Assembly (NCBI RefSeq): GCF_900143285.1
Contig: NZ_FRDN01000013.1
Span: 124,001-188,000, forward strand
Source of the DNA: Desulfitobacterium chlororespirans DSM 11544
GTDB lineage: Bacteria; Bacillota; Desulfitobacteriia; Desulfitobacteriales; Desulfitobacteriaceae
DNA length: 64,000 bases
Reading direction: 5' to 3'
This document shows positions 8,447 through 17,276 of this stretch, in pieces. The notes beneath the pieces were generated by a model. That model saw only the letters and a list, made by a program, of their open reading frames with translations, did not search any database and was not told where the DNA came from. Position numbers and translations under genes: made by a program. The first letter of the stretch is position 1. Each line of letters begins with the position of its first letter.

Positions 8447-10132
8447 TCACCACCCCAACATTTCTGTGAGTCCCTTCCCTGGGGGGACCATGGGAGAGAC
8501 CACTTCATCTTCGGATATAATGAAATCCATGAGTACCGGACCGGGATGATTAATAGCTTCCAAGAGAGCATCGCGGACTTCGGAAGTCTCCGTAACGCGG
8601 ATTCCGTGAATGCCGTAAGCTTCGGCAATCTTGATAAAATCAGGGTTGGCGGTAAGCTGAATCTGACTATAGCGTTCATCGCAAAAAACCATTTGCAGCT
8701 GGCGAACCATACCTAAAACCCCGTTATTCATGAGGATAATCTTCACCGGAAGCTGGTATTGCACGGCGGTAGCCAGCTCCTGAATGCTCATCTGGAAGGA
8801 GCCGTCCCCTGTGACCAGAAAAACAGTGCTTTCAGGAGCAGCGACTTGAGCTCCGAGAGCTGCAGGCAATCCAAAACCCATGGTGCCCAGACCGCCGCTG
8901 GTGATAAAGTGCCGGGGGGCTGGAACCGGATAGCCTTGGGCGGCCCACATCTGATGCTGGCCCACATCGGTGGTGACAATGGTATCTTCCTCGGCAATTT
9001 CGCCTAGAGTCTCAATAATCACCTGGGGATTGAGGTTGGGATTATCGGTCTTGAGTTTTTCTTCCTGCCACAAGCGGAGTTGCTCCCACCAAGGCGAAAT
9101 TTCCGGTTTGCTGATTTTCGGCAAAAGATCTTCCAAAACCAATTTGGCATTGCCCACAATGGGTACCTTGGTTCTTGCGACTTTGCCGATTTCGGCCGGA
9201 TCAATATCGATATGAACGATTTTGGCTTTCGTGGCAAAACGATGGCCTAAACCGCTGGTGACCCGGTCGTCGAAGCGGACCCCGATGGCAATCAGCAGAT
9301 CACAATCATCTACGGCATAATTCGCCGTCACAGTCCCGTGCATCCCCACCATGCCCAAAACATTGGGGTGGTTTGTGGGCAGGCTTCCTATCCCCATCAG
9401 GGTAGTGACCACCGGAAGGTTGGCCTTTTCCACCACTTGCTGAAGGATTTCACCGGCTCCGGCCGTGATCACTCCTCCCCCGGCATAGAGAACCGGCCGC
9501 TGGGACTGAGCAATGACCCGGGCGGCTTCTTCGATCTGCCCCGCATTCCCCTTGGTAAAGTACTTATAGCTTTTCAGGTTCAGCTCTGCCGGGGCCGGAC
9601 TGATATCTGTTGCTGCCAGAACGTTTTTAGGCAAGTCGATTAAGACAGGGCCGGGTCGTCCCGTGCTGGCAATATAAAAGGCCTCCTTGACGATCCGCGG
9701 GATCTGCCGCGGGTCCTTGACCAGGTAAGAATGTTTGGTGATGGGAAGGGTAATCCCTGTGATATCCACTTCCTGGAAAGAATCCGTCCCCAATAGACTG
9801 GTGGGGACTTGCCCGGTTAAGATCACAACGGGTATGGAATCCATATAGGCATTGGCAATCCCGGTGACTAAATTCGTTGCTCCCGGCCCGGAGGTGGCCA
9901 GACATACCCCTACTCTGCCGCTGACCCGGGCAAAGGCATCGGCGGCATGAATCGCAGTCTGCTCATGCCGGGGCAGCAGATGCCGGATCGGGCTGTTGAT
10001 CAGAGCGTCATAGATGGGCAAAACGGCTCCGCCGGGATACCCGAAAAGGACTTCTACTCCTTCCTGGACCAAGGAATCCAGCAAAAGAGCCGCTCCCGTG
10101 GCATAGGTAATACTCTCTTTCTCATTCCCCAA
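8447..10132 (-). CDS. ilvB: Acetolactate synthase, catalytic subunit
   Basis: This 561-aa thiamine-diphosphate enzyme condenses pyruvate with pyruvate or 2-ketobutyrate, the first common step of branched-chain synthesis. It shows the N-terminal YPGGAVLPIYDAL segment with the expected catalytic Glu region (LPRHEQTAIHAADAFARVSG), an FAD/central domain, and the ThDP motif GDGSFQMSIQELAT ending in NN. It begins 6 bp after the ilvD stop, in one operon. Confidence 0.97.
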   Translation of the reverse strand: MGNEKESITYATGAALLLDSLVQEGVEVLFGYPGGAVLPIYDALINSPIRHLLPRHEQTAIHAADAFARVSGRVGVCLATSGPGATNLVTGIANAYMDSIPVVILTGQVPTSLLGTDSFQEVDITGITLPITKHSYLVKDPRQIPRIVKEAFYIASTGRPGPVLIDLPKNVLAATDISPAPAELNLKSYKYFTKGNAGQIEEAARVIAQSQRPVLYAGGGVITAGAGEILQQVVEKANLPVVTTLMGIGSLPTNHPNVLGMVGMHGTVTANYAVDDCDLLIAIGVRFDDRVTSGLGHRFATKAKIVHIDIDPAEIGKVARTKVPIVGNAKLVLEDLLPKISKPEISPWWEQLRLWQEEKLKTDNPNLNPQVIIETLGEIAEEDTIVTTDVGQHQMWAAQGYPVPAPRHFITSGGLGTMGFGLPAALGAQVAAPESTVFLVTGDGSFQMSIQELATAVQYQLPVKIILMNNGVLGMVRQLQMVFCDERYSQIQLTANPDFIKIAEAYGIHGIRVTETSEVRDALLEAINHPGPVLMDFIISEDEVVSPMVPPGKGLTEMLGW

Positions 10133-10138
10133 ATGTTA

Positions 10139-11830
10139 TCACTCCTTTACTCGTCGTAAGGCCGCTCCTTTAGAAGCAGATTGTACGAAATAGGCATACC
10201 GTCCCAGGTAGCCTTGGCGTAGTTCAGGCTTGAGATGATCGGGCTTAACTGCCATAGCTGCGAATTCTTGTCGGCGCTGTTCTCTTTCTTCTTCAGATAC
10301 GACCCACTCAAGACGGCCTTGACCAATATCAATGCGAATTTTATCTCCATCCTTTAAGAGGGCGATGTCCCCTCCCAAGGCGGCTTCCGGTGAGACATGA
10401 CCGATGGAAAGGCCGCGGCTGGCACCTGAGAATCGTCCGTCTGTGAGCAAAGCCACATCGGAATCCAGGCCCATACCCGCTAAGGTCGCTGTCGGCCCCA
10501 GCATCTCCCGCATACCCGGCCCGCCTTTTGGCCCTTCATAGCGAATGACCACTACGTCGCCGGCTTTGATTTCCAGATTGCGGATGGCCTCGGCGGCGGG
10601 AACCTCTCCATTGAAGACCTTGGCTGAGCCTTCAAAGACAAAGTCCTGACTGCTTAACGCACCTTGTTTAATGACCGCTCCTTCAGGAGCCAAGTTGCCG
10701 AAGAGGATGCGCAATCCCCCTCTTTGGGAGAAGGGGTTGGATTGGGGGCGGATGATCTCAGGGTCCACGACTTGGGCATCCTTTAAGCGTTCTGCCATAG
10801 TTACTCCGGACACAGTCATGGTGGAGCCGTCAATCAATCCGGCATCCAAAAGCTGTTTGAGAACCGCACTGACCCCGCCTGCTTCATGGAGTGCAGCCAA
10901 AGGAGTTTCCGAAGCCGGGGCAAGTTTACAGATTTGGGGGGTTTTTTCACTGACTTCATTAACCTTGCCCAGATCCCAGTCAATATCCCCTTCGTTGGCG
11001 ATGGCCGGCAAGTGAAGGATAGTATTGGTGGAACAGCCTAAGGCCATATCCACGGCTACTCCATTTTTCAGAGTGCTTTGGGTGACAATATCTCTGGGTC
11101 TAAGGTCTTGACGATAAAGCTCCATAACCTGATGGCCGGTTTCTTTAGCAAGAGCTAAACGCTCGGAGTAGACTGCAGGAATGGTGCCATTGCCCGGTAA
11201 AGCCAGGCCGAGAGCCTCGGTCAGACAGTTCATGGAATTGGCGGTAAACATCCCGGCACAAGAGCCGCAGGTTGGGCAGGCTTTGGCTTCCAGCTCATGG
11301 AGCCAGGCTTCGTCCTTTTTGCCGGCGTGGACCTGTCCCACCCCTTCAAAAATTGTGCTCAGGGTTACGGTGTTGCCTTCAAACCGGCCGGGCAGCATGG
11401 GACCGCCGCTGACCACAATGGCCGGGAGATTTAAGCGCATGGCAGCCATCAACATCCCGGGAACCACCTTGTCACAGCTGGGGATTAAGACCAAGGCATC
11501 CAGCTGATGGCCCTTGGCCATGACCTCAATGGCATCGGCCACGATTTCACGGCTAGCTAAAGAATAATGCATCCCCTCATGACCCATGGCAATTCCGTCA
11601 CAGACCGCTATGGTAGAAAACTCAAAAGGGGTTCCACCGTTTGCCCTGATCCCTGCTTTCACGGCTTCTGTGACTTGTCTAAGATGCATATGACCGGGCA
11701 CCAGCTCGGTAAAAGAATTGACCACACCGATAAAAGGTTTGCTGAGCTCACGATCCGTCAGTCCCAAAGCTTTTAAAAGGGAACGATGGGGCGCCCGGTC
11801 AATTCCTGTTTTTATGGTATTGCTGTTCAT
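10139..11830 (-). CDS. ilvD: Dihydroxy-acid dehydratase
   Basis: IlvD dehydrates dihydroxy acids to the keto acids of valine and isoleucine and needs an Fe-S cluster. The 563-aa protein has the cluster and active-site motifs IPSCDKVVPGM and TCGSCAGMFTANSMNCL, and the C-terminal GRFSGASRGLSIGH. Start 11830 is chosen because GGAGGAAAAACT directly precedes that ATG; the frame extends to 11857 without a better site. Confidence 0.96.
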   Translation of the reverse strand: MNSNTIKTGIDRAPHRSLLKALGLTDRELSKPFIGVVNSFTELVPGHMHLRQVTEAVKAGIRANGGTPFEFSTIAVCDGIAMGHEGMHYSLASREIVADAIEVMAKGHQLDALVLIPSCDKVVPGMLMAAMRLNLPAIVVSGGPMLPGRFEGNTVTLSTIFEGVGQVHAGKKDEAWLHELEAKACPTCGSCAGMFTANSMNCLTEALGLALPGNGTIPAVYSERLALAKETGHQVMELYRQDLRPRDIVTQSTLKNGVAVDMALGCSTNTILHLPAIANEGDIDWDLGKVNEVSEKTPQICKLAPASETPLAALHEAGGVSAVLKQLLDAGLIDGSTMTVSGVTMAERLKDAQVVDPEIIRPQSNPFSQRGGLRILFGNLAPEGAVIKQGALSSQDFVFEGSAKVFNGEVPAAEAIRNLEIKAGDVVVIRYEGPKGGPGMREMLGPTATLAGMGLDSDVALLTDGRFSGASRGLSIGHVSPEAALGGDIALLKDGDKIRIDIGQGRLEWVVSEEEREQRRQEFAAMAVKPDHLKPELRQGYLGRYAYFVQSASKGAALRRVKE

Positions 11831-11963
11831 AGTTTTTCCTCCACTATTTCTGTTCAAATTATCTATATCTATAGTATTGGCTTTTTTTCAAAATTTTCCT
11901 TCTTCATCCTATTGTTTGTTCATTAGAACGAGACTTCTTTCAGCGATAACCTTTCGCCGGAGA

Positions 11964-12845
11964 TTATGCTTTATTAATCGGCACCCCGTCCACTAAGGTC
12001 AAATCCCGGAAATCCTTCAGAAGCTCTTTAAAAATTTCACCAGGCTGGCCGTCGGCGATGACGCGGCCGTCGGCTTTAACCACAGGAATTAATTCGGCTG
12101 CCGTACCTGTTAAAAAGCATTCCTCTGCGTTATAGACATCATGGCGGTTAAACAGCTCTTCCCGAACTTCGAGCCCCCTCTTTTTGGCCAGTTCGATGAC
12201 GGCGTTGCGGGTAATACCCTCTAAACATCCCGATGACAGAGGGGGGGTGAGCAAGGCTCCCCGGCGGAGGATGAAAATGTTATCGGCGGTGCCTTCCACA
12301 ACATAGCCTTCTTGAGTCAGCATAATCGCTTCCACTACACCGGCTTGAATGGATTCGATTTTGGCCATAATATTATTGAGATAATTCAAGGATTTCACCC
12401 GGGGGCTAAGAGAATCCGGGTTGGTCCGGCGTACGGCCACGGTTTTGACATCCAATCCCTGCTCATACATTTCCTGGGGGTAGATTCTAATTTGGTCGGC
12501 TATACAGATAATGCTGGCGCCGACACAGTTATTGGGGTCCAGTCCCAAGTCCCCCACGCCCCGGCTCACAACCAGACGGATATAGGCGTTATCCAGATTA
12601 TTCTTGCGCAGGGTGCTGCACAGGACTTCTTCCATCTCCTCTTTGGTAATGCCGATATTCAGCATGATGGTCTTAGCCGATTCATATAAACGGTCAAGAT
12701 GCTCTTTACATCTAAATATGCGGCCATGATACGCCCGAATACCCTCGAAAATTCCATCTCCATATAAAAAACCATGATCAAATACCGAAATTTTGGCCTC
12801 CGCTTTGGTTACAAATTCACCATTAAGATAAATTAACTTTTCCAT
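11964..12845 (-). CDS. ilvE: Branched-chain amino acid aminotransferase
   Basis: IlvE is a PLP class IV aminotransferase that performs the last step of leucine, isoleucine and valine synthesis with glutamate as donor. The 293-aa protein has FLYGDGIFEGIRAYHGRIF, the PLP-lysine segment SPRVKSLNYLNN, and the C-terminal phosphate-binding TGTAAEL motif. It heads the ilv-leu cluster and directly follows a structured leader with a ykkC-class riboswitch, which places the downstream genes under RNA-level control. ATG is preceded by AAAGGAGAG. Confidence 0.95.
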   Translation of the reverse strand: MEKLIYLNGEFVTKAEAKISVFDHGFLYGDGIFEGIRAYHGRIFRCKEHLDRLYESAKTIMLNIGITKEEMEEVLCSTLRKNNLDNAYIRLVVSRGVGDLGLDPNNCVGASIICIADQIRIYPQEMYEQGLDVKTVAVRRTNPDSLSPRVKSLNYLNNIMAKIESIQAGVVEAIMLTQEGYVVEGTADNIFILRRGALLTPPLSSGCLEGITRNAVIELAKKRGLEVREELFNRHDVYNAEECFLTGTAAELIPVVKADGRVIADGQPGEIFKELLKDFRDLTLVDGVPINKA

Positions 12846-13030
12846 ACAAAATCTCTCCTTTAAATATGCTAAAACTATGCTAAAACTGTTTATAATAGAA
12901 AATTTCCTGAATATTATAAAGAAAACCCGGCTTCGCCGTGTCTTTTAATCACGCATCCAGAAAGGCGAAGTCGTTGGTTGCACTTATGCTGGAGGAAAGT
13001 ATGCAACGAAGTTATACTTTCTGACAGTGT

Positions 13031-13159
13031 AGAAAACCGAGCGGTGTTCCTACCCTCTCGAGGAACTTTCCGCTCGGGTATTTTCTGCCCACGGTGTAAA
13101 TCCATGCTCTGGATTTTGTACCGCTCGGACCAGACGGAGCAACTCCCGGAACCCTAGGT
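13031..13159 (-). ncRNA. ykkC-class (subtype 2a, ppGpp) riboswitch with terminator ahead of ilvE
   Basis: On the minus strand the leader contains the ykkC core elements CTAGGGTTCCG and CTGGTCCGAGCGG. These are followed by a downstream arm whose CCGAGCGG (13077-13070) can pair with CCGCTCGG (13044-13037) to make a terminator ending in TTTTCT. ykkC subtype 2a aptamers bind ppGpp and are known to precede branched-chain amino acid genes in Clostridia, including ilvE in Desulfitobacterium; that is established knowledge, and assigning this copy to 2a rests on its location. ppGpp binding would favour readthrough during starvation. A second GC stem (GGCGAAG/CTTCGCC) with a T-rich tail follows nearer ilvE. 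Confidence 0.85.
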
Positions 13160-13246
13160 ACACTTCCTACTGTTATAATACATTCTTTCATTTATAACTA
13201 AGTTTATAATACACAGTTGGCAGTGTCAACCCATTTTGAAAAAGTC

Positions 13247-13275
13247 TTGTCAAAGAAAAAAAACCATATTATAAT
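13247..13275 (+). promoter_or_regulatory. Sigma-A promoter for hom-thrB
   Basis: TTGTCA (13247-13252), a 17-nt A-rich spacer and a perfect TATAAT (13270-13275) lie about 50 nt before hom. A TTGACA (minus strand, about 13229-13224) on the other side probably belongs to the divergent ilvE promoter. Confidence 0.8.
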
Positions 13276-13326
13276 GTCCACAATGCAAACACATTTGTTT
13301 TCACAAAATGGATTGGAGGAGAATTG

Positions 13327-14622
13327 ATGCAGATCGTTAAGATTGGACTGCTGGGTCTCGGAACCGTCGGCAGTGGCGTAATTCAGATCCTTGAGCAAAA
13401 TGCTAACGATATACAGAACCGTTCCCAAAGTCAGATTAAAGTCTCCAAGGTCCTGGTGCGGAACCTTAAGGCTCCCCGCTCAATCGCAGGGGATTTTACC
13501 CTGACCGATCAGGCCGCCGATGTTCTCTCCGACCCCGACATCAGTATTGTCGTCGAAGTGATGGGCGGCATCGAACCGGCCAAAACCTATATATTAGAAG
13601 CTTTTAAACAAGGAAAGAATGTGGTGACCGCCAATAAGGATCTTTTGGCCCTGCATGGACAAGAGCTTTTGGATGCGGCTAAAGAAGCGGGCAAAGACCT
13701 TTATTTTGAAGCCAGTGTAGCCGGCGGCATTCCTATTATCGCCGCCCTGAAGCAGTCTCTGGCCGGAAATAGAATCTCTGAGGTCCTGGGGATTATTAAC
13801 GGTACCACCAACTATATTCTGACTGCTATGACCGAGCAGGGCCGGGACTATCAGGAAGTCCTGACGGAAGCTCAAGAGTTAGGTTATGCGGAAGCCGACC
13901 CCACCGCAGATGTGGACGGCCTGGATGCCGCCCGCAAACTGGCCATCCTCGCTTCTATCGCCTTCAACTCCCGGGTCACCGTAAACGATGTCTATGTGGA
14001 AGGAATTGCTAAGATTACCTCTGAAGACATCGCCTATGCCCGTGAGCTCAATTCCACCATCAAACTTCTGGCTGTGGCTAAAGCTCAGGCCGACGGCATC
14101 GAGGTTCGTGTCCATCCTGCCTTTGTCCCCGACAGCCACCCCCTGGCTGCCGTCAGCGGGGTTTTTAATGCCATCTATGTGGTGGGAGACGCCGTTGGCG
14201 AAACCATGTTCTATGGCCGGGGTGCCGGTTCACTTCCCACCGGAAGTGCCGTTGTCTCCGATATCATTCAAGTGGTCCGGAATATCAATGCGGATTCTAC
14301 GGCTAACATTAATTGCACCTGTTACAATGAATTAGCCATCAAAAGCGAACAGGATTTCAAAAGCGCTTTCTATATCCGACTGCGGGTCAAGGATGAACCC
14401 CGGGTGCTGGCTACCTTAGCCCTCCTTTTCGCCGAGGCCGGAGTGAGCTTTGCTTCCATCATTCAAAAACAGAAAAAACGCCAGGAAGCGGAAATTGTTC
14501 TGGTCACCCACCCCACTCAGGAATCCTGCTTGCGTGAAGCTCTGGATTCGGTCCGGGCCTACAGCAAAGTGCTCTCCATCCACAATGTAATCCGTTTTGA
14601 ATCCGGCGAGCATTATGATTAA
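13327..14622 (+). CDS. hom: Homoserine dehydrogenase
   Basis: Hom reduces aspartate semialdehyde to homoserine, the branch point to threonine and methionine. The 431-aa protein has an NAD(P)-binding GLLGLGTVGSGV motif at residues 6-17, the catalytic domain with FEASVAGGIPIIAALKQSL, and a C-terminal ACT domain (PRVLATLALLFAEAGVSFAS) for allosteric control, usually by threonine. ATG 13327 is chosen since GGAGGAG sits about 6 nt upstream; the TTG just before it is too close. It is followed by thrB after 39 bp. thrC is not in the window. Confidence 0.96.
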   Translation: MQIVKIGLLGLGTVGSGVIQILEQNANDIQNRSQSQIKVSKVLVRNLKAPRSIAGDFTLTDQAADVLSDPDISIVVEVMGGIEPAKTYILEAFKQGKNVVTANKDLLALHGQELLDAAKEAGKDLYFEASVAGGIPIIAALKQSLAGNRISEVLGIINGTTNYILTAMTEQGRDYQEVLTEAQELGYAEADPTADVDGLDAARKLAILASIAFNSRVTVNDVYVEGIAKITSEDIAYARELNSTIKLLAVAKAQADGIEVRVHPAFVPDSHPLAAVSGVFNAIYVVGDAVGETMFYGRGAGSLPTGSAVVSDIIQVVRNINADSTANINCTCYNELAIKSEQDFKSAFYIRLRVKDEPRVLATLALLFAEAGVSFASIIQKQKKRQEAEIVLVTHPTQESCLREALDSVRAYSKVLSIHNVIRFESGEHYD

Positions 14623-14661
14623 GCCCTGGGCGGAAGTCAGTAAGAATTAAGGAGGATCATC

Positions 14662-15555
14662 ATGGTTTGTGTCAGAATACCGGCCACCTCTGCCAACTTA
14701 GGGCCGGGCTTTGATTGTCTCGGTATGGCCCTTTCTTTATACAATGTTGTCCGGATAGAACCCAGCGATGCTTTTCAGATCACCTTAAAAGGGGATTATA
14801 CTGCAGACATCCCTGCGGATGAGACCAATCTCGTTTGGCAAAGCATGTGTACTTTATGGGAGGCCATTGGCTTTGAAATACCAACGGTTTCTTTGGATTT
14901 GGAAAACAACGTCCCCCCCACCCGTGGCATGGGAAGCAGCTCCGCAGCCATCGTCGGCGGCTTGGTGGCGGCCAATGAATATGCGGGAGGAGTCTTAAGC
15001 AAACAGGAAATCCTTCAGATCGCTAATCGGATCGAAGGGCATCCTGATAATGTGGCTCCGGCACTTTTAGGGGGAGTTACCCTGGCCGTCACCACAGAGA
15101 CCTCAGTCATTGCCAGGATAGTGCATTCCCAGCCTCAATTCATGGCCTTAGCCATCGTTCCGGACTTCTATCTATCCACCGAAAAAAGCCGCAATGTGCT
15201 GCCTGTCTCCATTTCCCGGGCAGATGCCGTCTATAATCTATCCCGGACAGCCCTGCTGGTGGAAGCACTGATCCATGAGAACTACGAGCTCCTTAAGGAA
15301 GGTATGCAGGATCGGCTGCACCAAAACCAGCGGGCAAGCCTCGTTCCCGGTCTTGGGGAAACCTTGCAGGTGGCACTGGATTCCGGGGCCTACGGTTCCG
15401 CTCTCAGCGGCTCCGGCCCTACCATTCTTGCCCTGGTCTCTTCCGATAAGGCTGAGCAAGTTTCTCAAGCTATGGTGGACTCCTTGGCAGCTCATGGCTT
15501 AACAGCCAAGGCCTACCTCCTTTCCGTCGACTCGGAAGGGGCTGCAGTTATTTAA
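14662..15555 (+). CDS. thrB: Homoserine kinase
   Basis: ThrB phosphorylates homoserine with ATP on the way to threonine. It is a GHMP kinase of 297 aa with the N-terminal [16 protein letters not shown] motif, the ATP-binding loop [12 protein letters not shown], and the C-terminal [10 protein letters not shown] motif. AAGGAGG precedes the ATG. It is co-transcribed with hom and ends at a clear terminator. Confidence 0.96.
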   Translation: MVCVRIPATSANLGPGFDCLGMALSLYNVVRIEPSDAFQITLKGDYTADIPADETNLVWQSMCTLWEAIGFEIPTVSLDLENNVPPTRGMGSSSAAIVGGLVAANEYAGGVLSKQEILQIANRIEGHPDNVAPALLGGVTLAVTTETSVIARIVHSQPQFMALAIVPDFYLSTEKSRNVLPVSISRADAVYNLSRTALLVEALIHENYELLKEGMQDRLHQNQRASLVPGLGETLQVALDSGAYGSALSGSGPTILALVSSDKAEQVSQAMVDSLAAHGLTAKAYLLSVDSEGAAVI

Positions 15556-15614
15556 AAGGTTATCATCCTTATAGAATAAGCCAAAATTCGTCCTGATTTT
15601 GACCGGTTTGATAG

Positions 15615-15670
15615 AAAAGGCCGTTGCCAAGTGAACTTTAAAGTTTAAGGTTCCTCAGCAACGGCCTTTT
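15615..15670 (+). terminator. Terminator of hom-thrB
   Basis: AAAAGGCCGTTGC (15615-15627) pairs with GCAACGGCCTTTT (15658-15670). The loop contains a further small AACTTTAAAGTT stem. It is a strong intrinsic terminator. Confidence 0.8.
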
Positions 15671-15680
15671 CTTATCGGGC

Positions 15681-15704
15681 AAATTACCAACCGGTTGGTA
15701 ATTT
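15681..15704. repeat. Perfect 24-bp palindrome, possible regulator operator
   Basis: Bases 15681-15704 are exactly self-complementary, centred on ACCAACC/GGTTGGT. The site lies 36 bp upstream of the -35 box of the DUF2975 gene and just after the thrB terminator. Its form resembles operators of dimeric TetR-like repressors, but no such gene is adjacent. The partner regulator is unknown. Confidence 0.55.
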
Positions 15705-15739
15705 GGCAAGAATAAATATTGATATTCAGAAAATTAATA

Positions 15740-15768
15740 TTGATTATCGATATATTATTTGATATATT
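15740..15768 (+). promoter_or_regulatory. Promoter of the DUF2975/HTH pair
   Basis: TTGATT (15740-15745), 17 nt, TATATT (15763-15768), in a very AT-rich tract about 45 nt before the start codon. Confidence 0.6.
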
Positions 15769-15812
15769 ATAAGCAAATACAGTTTGAATACATTTTGGAG
15801 GAGGAACTAATT

Positions 15813-16283
15813 ATGAATTCCGCAGAGTCGGTATCCAAATTCCTTATAACCCTTCTTAATATAACCATTTTTTTCCTGGTTCTTTTAGCTTTTGCCGCTT
15901 CTAGTCAATCTTTCCTTGATCATTCAACTGCAGGGTTAGATCTGATCATCAGCACGCTCTTTACCTTTATCTTTTGCGGCATTTTTATTTTTATGATTTT
16001 CAAATTGAAATCAATTCTTTTAACGGTTAAGATTGGTGATCCCTTCTGTCCGAATAATATTAAAAGCTTTTACACCATAGCCATTAGCATTTTCGTATTG
16101 GGAGCATTCGATCTGATAGGCAATCTGAATTCCCATCAAGGGATTATACTTATTGGCACCCCCAATTTTGTGATCAAGGCTACTTCCTTTATCTATATAC
16201 TTTTAGGCTGTCTGGCCTTAGTTTTAGCTGAGGTATTTAAAATGGCCTATAAAATAAAAGGGGAAAACGATCTAACTATATAA
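15813..16283 (+). CDS. DUF2975-type four-helix membrane protein
   Basis: The 156-aa protein has four hydrophobic segments at about residues 9-30, 43-65, 87-105 and 120-145, and fits the DUF2975 family (B. subtilis YoaS-like). Function is unknown. It is followed 11 bp downstream by a small Cro/CI-type regulator, the standard partner of this family. Start 15813 is chosen because GGAGGAGG lies 8 nt upstream; the frame runs open to 15759 without a ribosome site. Confidence 0.75.
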   Translation: MNSAESVSKFLITLLNITIFFLVLLAFAASSQSFLDHSTAGLDLIISTLFTFIFCGIFIFMIFKLKSILLTVKIGDPFCPNNIKSFYTIAISIFVLGAFDLIGNLNSHQGIILIGTPNFVIKATSFIYILLGCLALVLAEVFKMAYKIKGENDLTI

Positions 16284-16294
16284 AGGAGTACGCC

Positions 16295-16519
16295 ATGCCT
16301 ATTTTAGTCAATCTTGATGTGATGATGGCCAAACGCAAAATTTCCCTTGCTGAATTGGCGGAAAGAGTGGATATCACCCAGGCCAATCTCTCCATCCTCA
16401 AAAACAATAAAGCCAAAGCCATCCGTTTTTCAACCCTTGAAGCTATCTGCCGGGAATTAAACTGCCAGCCTGCCGATCTGCTGGAATATTATGAAGAGAA
16501 TAACAGTGAAGCCAATTAG
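16295..16519 (+). CDS. Small Cro/CI-family HTH regulator (YozG-like)
   Basis: The 74-aa protein is almost entirely a helix-turn-helix (MMAKRKISLAELAERVDITQ then NLSILKNNKAKAIRFSTL) and ends in an acidic tail. Such YozG/XRE proteins pair with DUF2975 membrane proteins, and the pair may be autoregulated. AAAGGAG precedes the ATG. Its stop is 2 bp from the end of the convergent SDR gene. Confidence 0.85.
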   Translation: MPILVNLDVMMAKRKISLAELAERVDITQANLSILKNNKAKAIRFSTLEAICRELNCQPADLLEYYEENNSEAN

Positions 16520-16521
16520 AT

Positions 16522-17232
16522 TCATTTCGAATACAGGCTTGACGAGGATACTCCTCCGTCAACGGGGAAAGCACCTCCTGTTATGTATCCGGCCTCCTCG
16601 CTCACAAGAAAAGCCACCATGTTGGCAATATCCTCCGGTTCCCCAAGCCGCTTTAGGGGCACACGCTCCGCACAACGGACAGCGGCTGCTTCATCGGGAA
16701 AACTCTTTTGCAGGAGAGGGGTATCGATTGGCCCCGGCAACACACAATTGACCCGCACTCCGCAATCCGCATATTGCTGGGCAAGGCACTTTGTCAGCAT
16801 AATAAGCCCCGCTTTTGTGGTGCAGTACAGAGGAGATGTCAATTCGGGCACAAGTCCCAAACACGACGCGATGATAATGACCGAGCCTTGTGCTTCTTTG
16901 ATTTTAGCAAGAGCATTGCGTGTCATCAGATACGTTCCTTTAATATTGATATCCACCATGTTGTCTATTTCCTCATTGGTGGTATCCTCCAAATATCTCT
17001 CAAAATAGATCCCTGCATTGTTCACTAAAATATCCAGTTGCGGGATATGGGATAGTGCTGACTTAATTTGGCCATCATCGCGAATATCAACATGATAGAA
17101 CGGAAACTCCTCCGGCGGCTTTTGAATATCAAAGATAATGACCTCTATCCCCGCCTCTTTCAGCCTCCCGGCAGTAGCCAATCCCATTCCGGAACTGCCG
17201 CCTGTGACAACCGCCACTTTTTTACCTTCCAT
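16522..17232 (-). CDS. Short-chain dehydrogenase/reductase
   Basis: This is a classical SDR of 236 aa. It has the cofactor motif TGGSSGMGLATA, an acidic residue after the second strand (IIFDIQKP) suggesting NAD(H), the NNAG motif, and the catalytic Ser-Tyr-Lys set with YCTTK. The substrate cannot be told from sequence. Start 17232 is one of three close in-frame candidates (17238, 17241). It is convergent with the HTH gene and follows the HAD gene on the same strand. Confidence 0.9.
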   Translation of the reverse strand: MEGKKVAVVTGGSSGMGLATAGRLKEAGIEVIIFDIQKPPEEFPFYHVDIRDDGQIKSALSHIPQLDILVNNAGIYFERYLEDTTNEEIDNMVDINIKGTYLMTRNALAKIKEAQGSVIIIASCLGLVPELTSPLYCTTKAGLIMLTKCLAQQYADCGVRVNCVLPGPIDTPLLQKSFPDEAAAVRCAERVPLKRLGEPEDIANMVAFLVSEEAGYITGGAFPVDGGVSSSSLYSK

Positions 17233-17276
17233 AACCATCACCTATCATCAAAGAAATTCCTGACTGTGAAAATATA

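Noticed and set aside
12846-13030. T-box leader ahead of ilvE
   Set aside because: The T-box core (AGGGTGGAACCGCG-like) is absent; the region is better explained by the ykkC-class riboswitch and extra stems.
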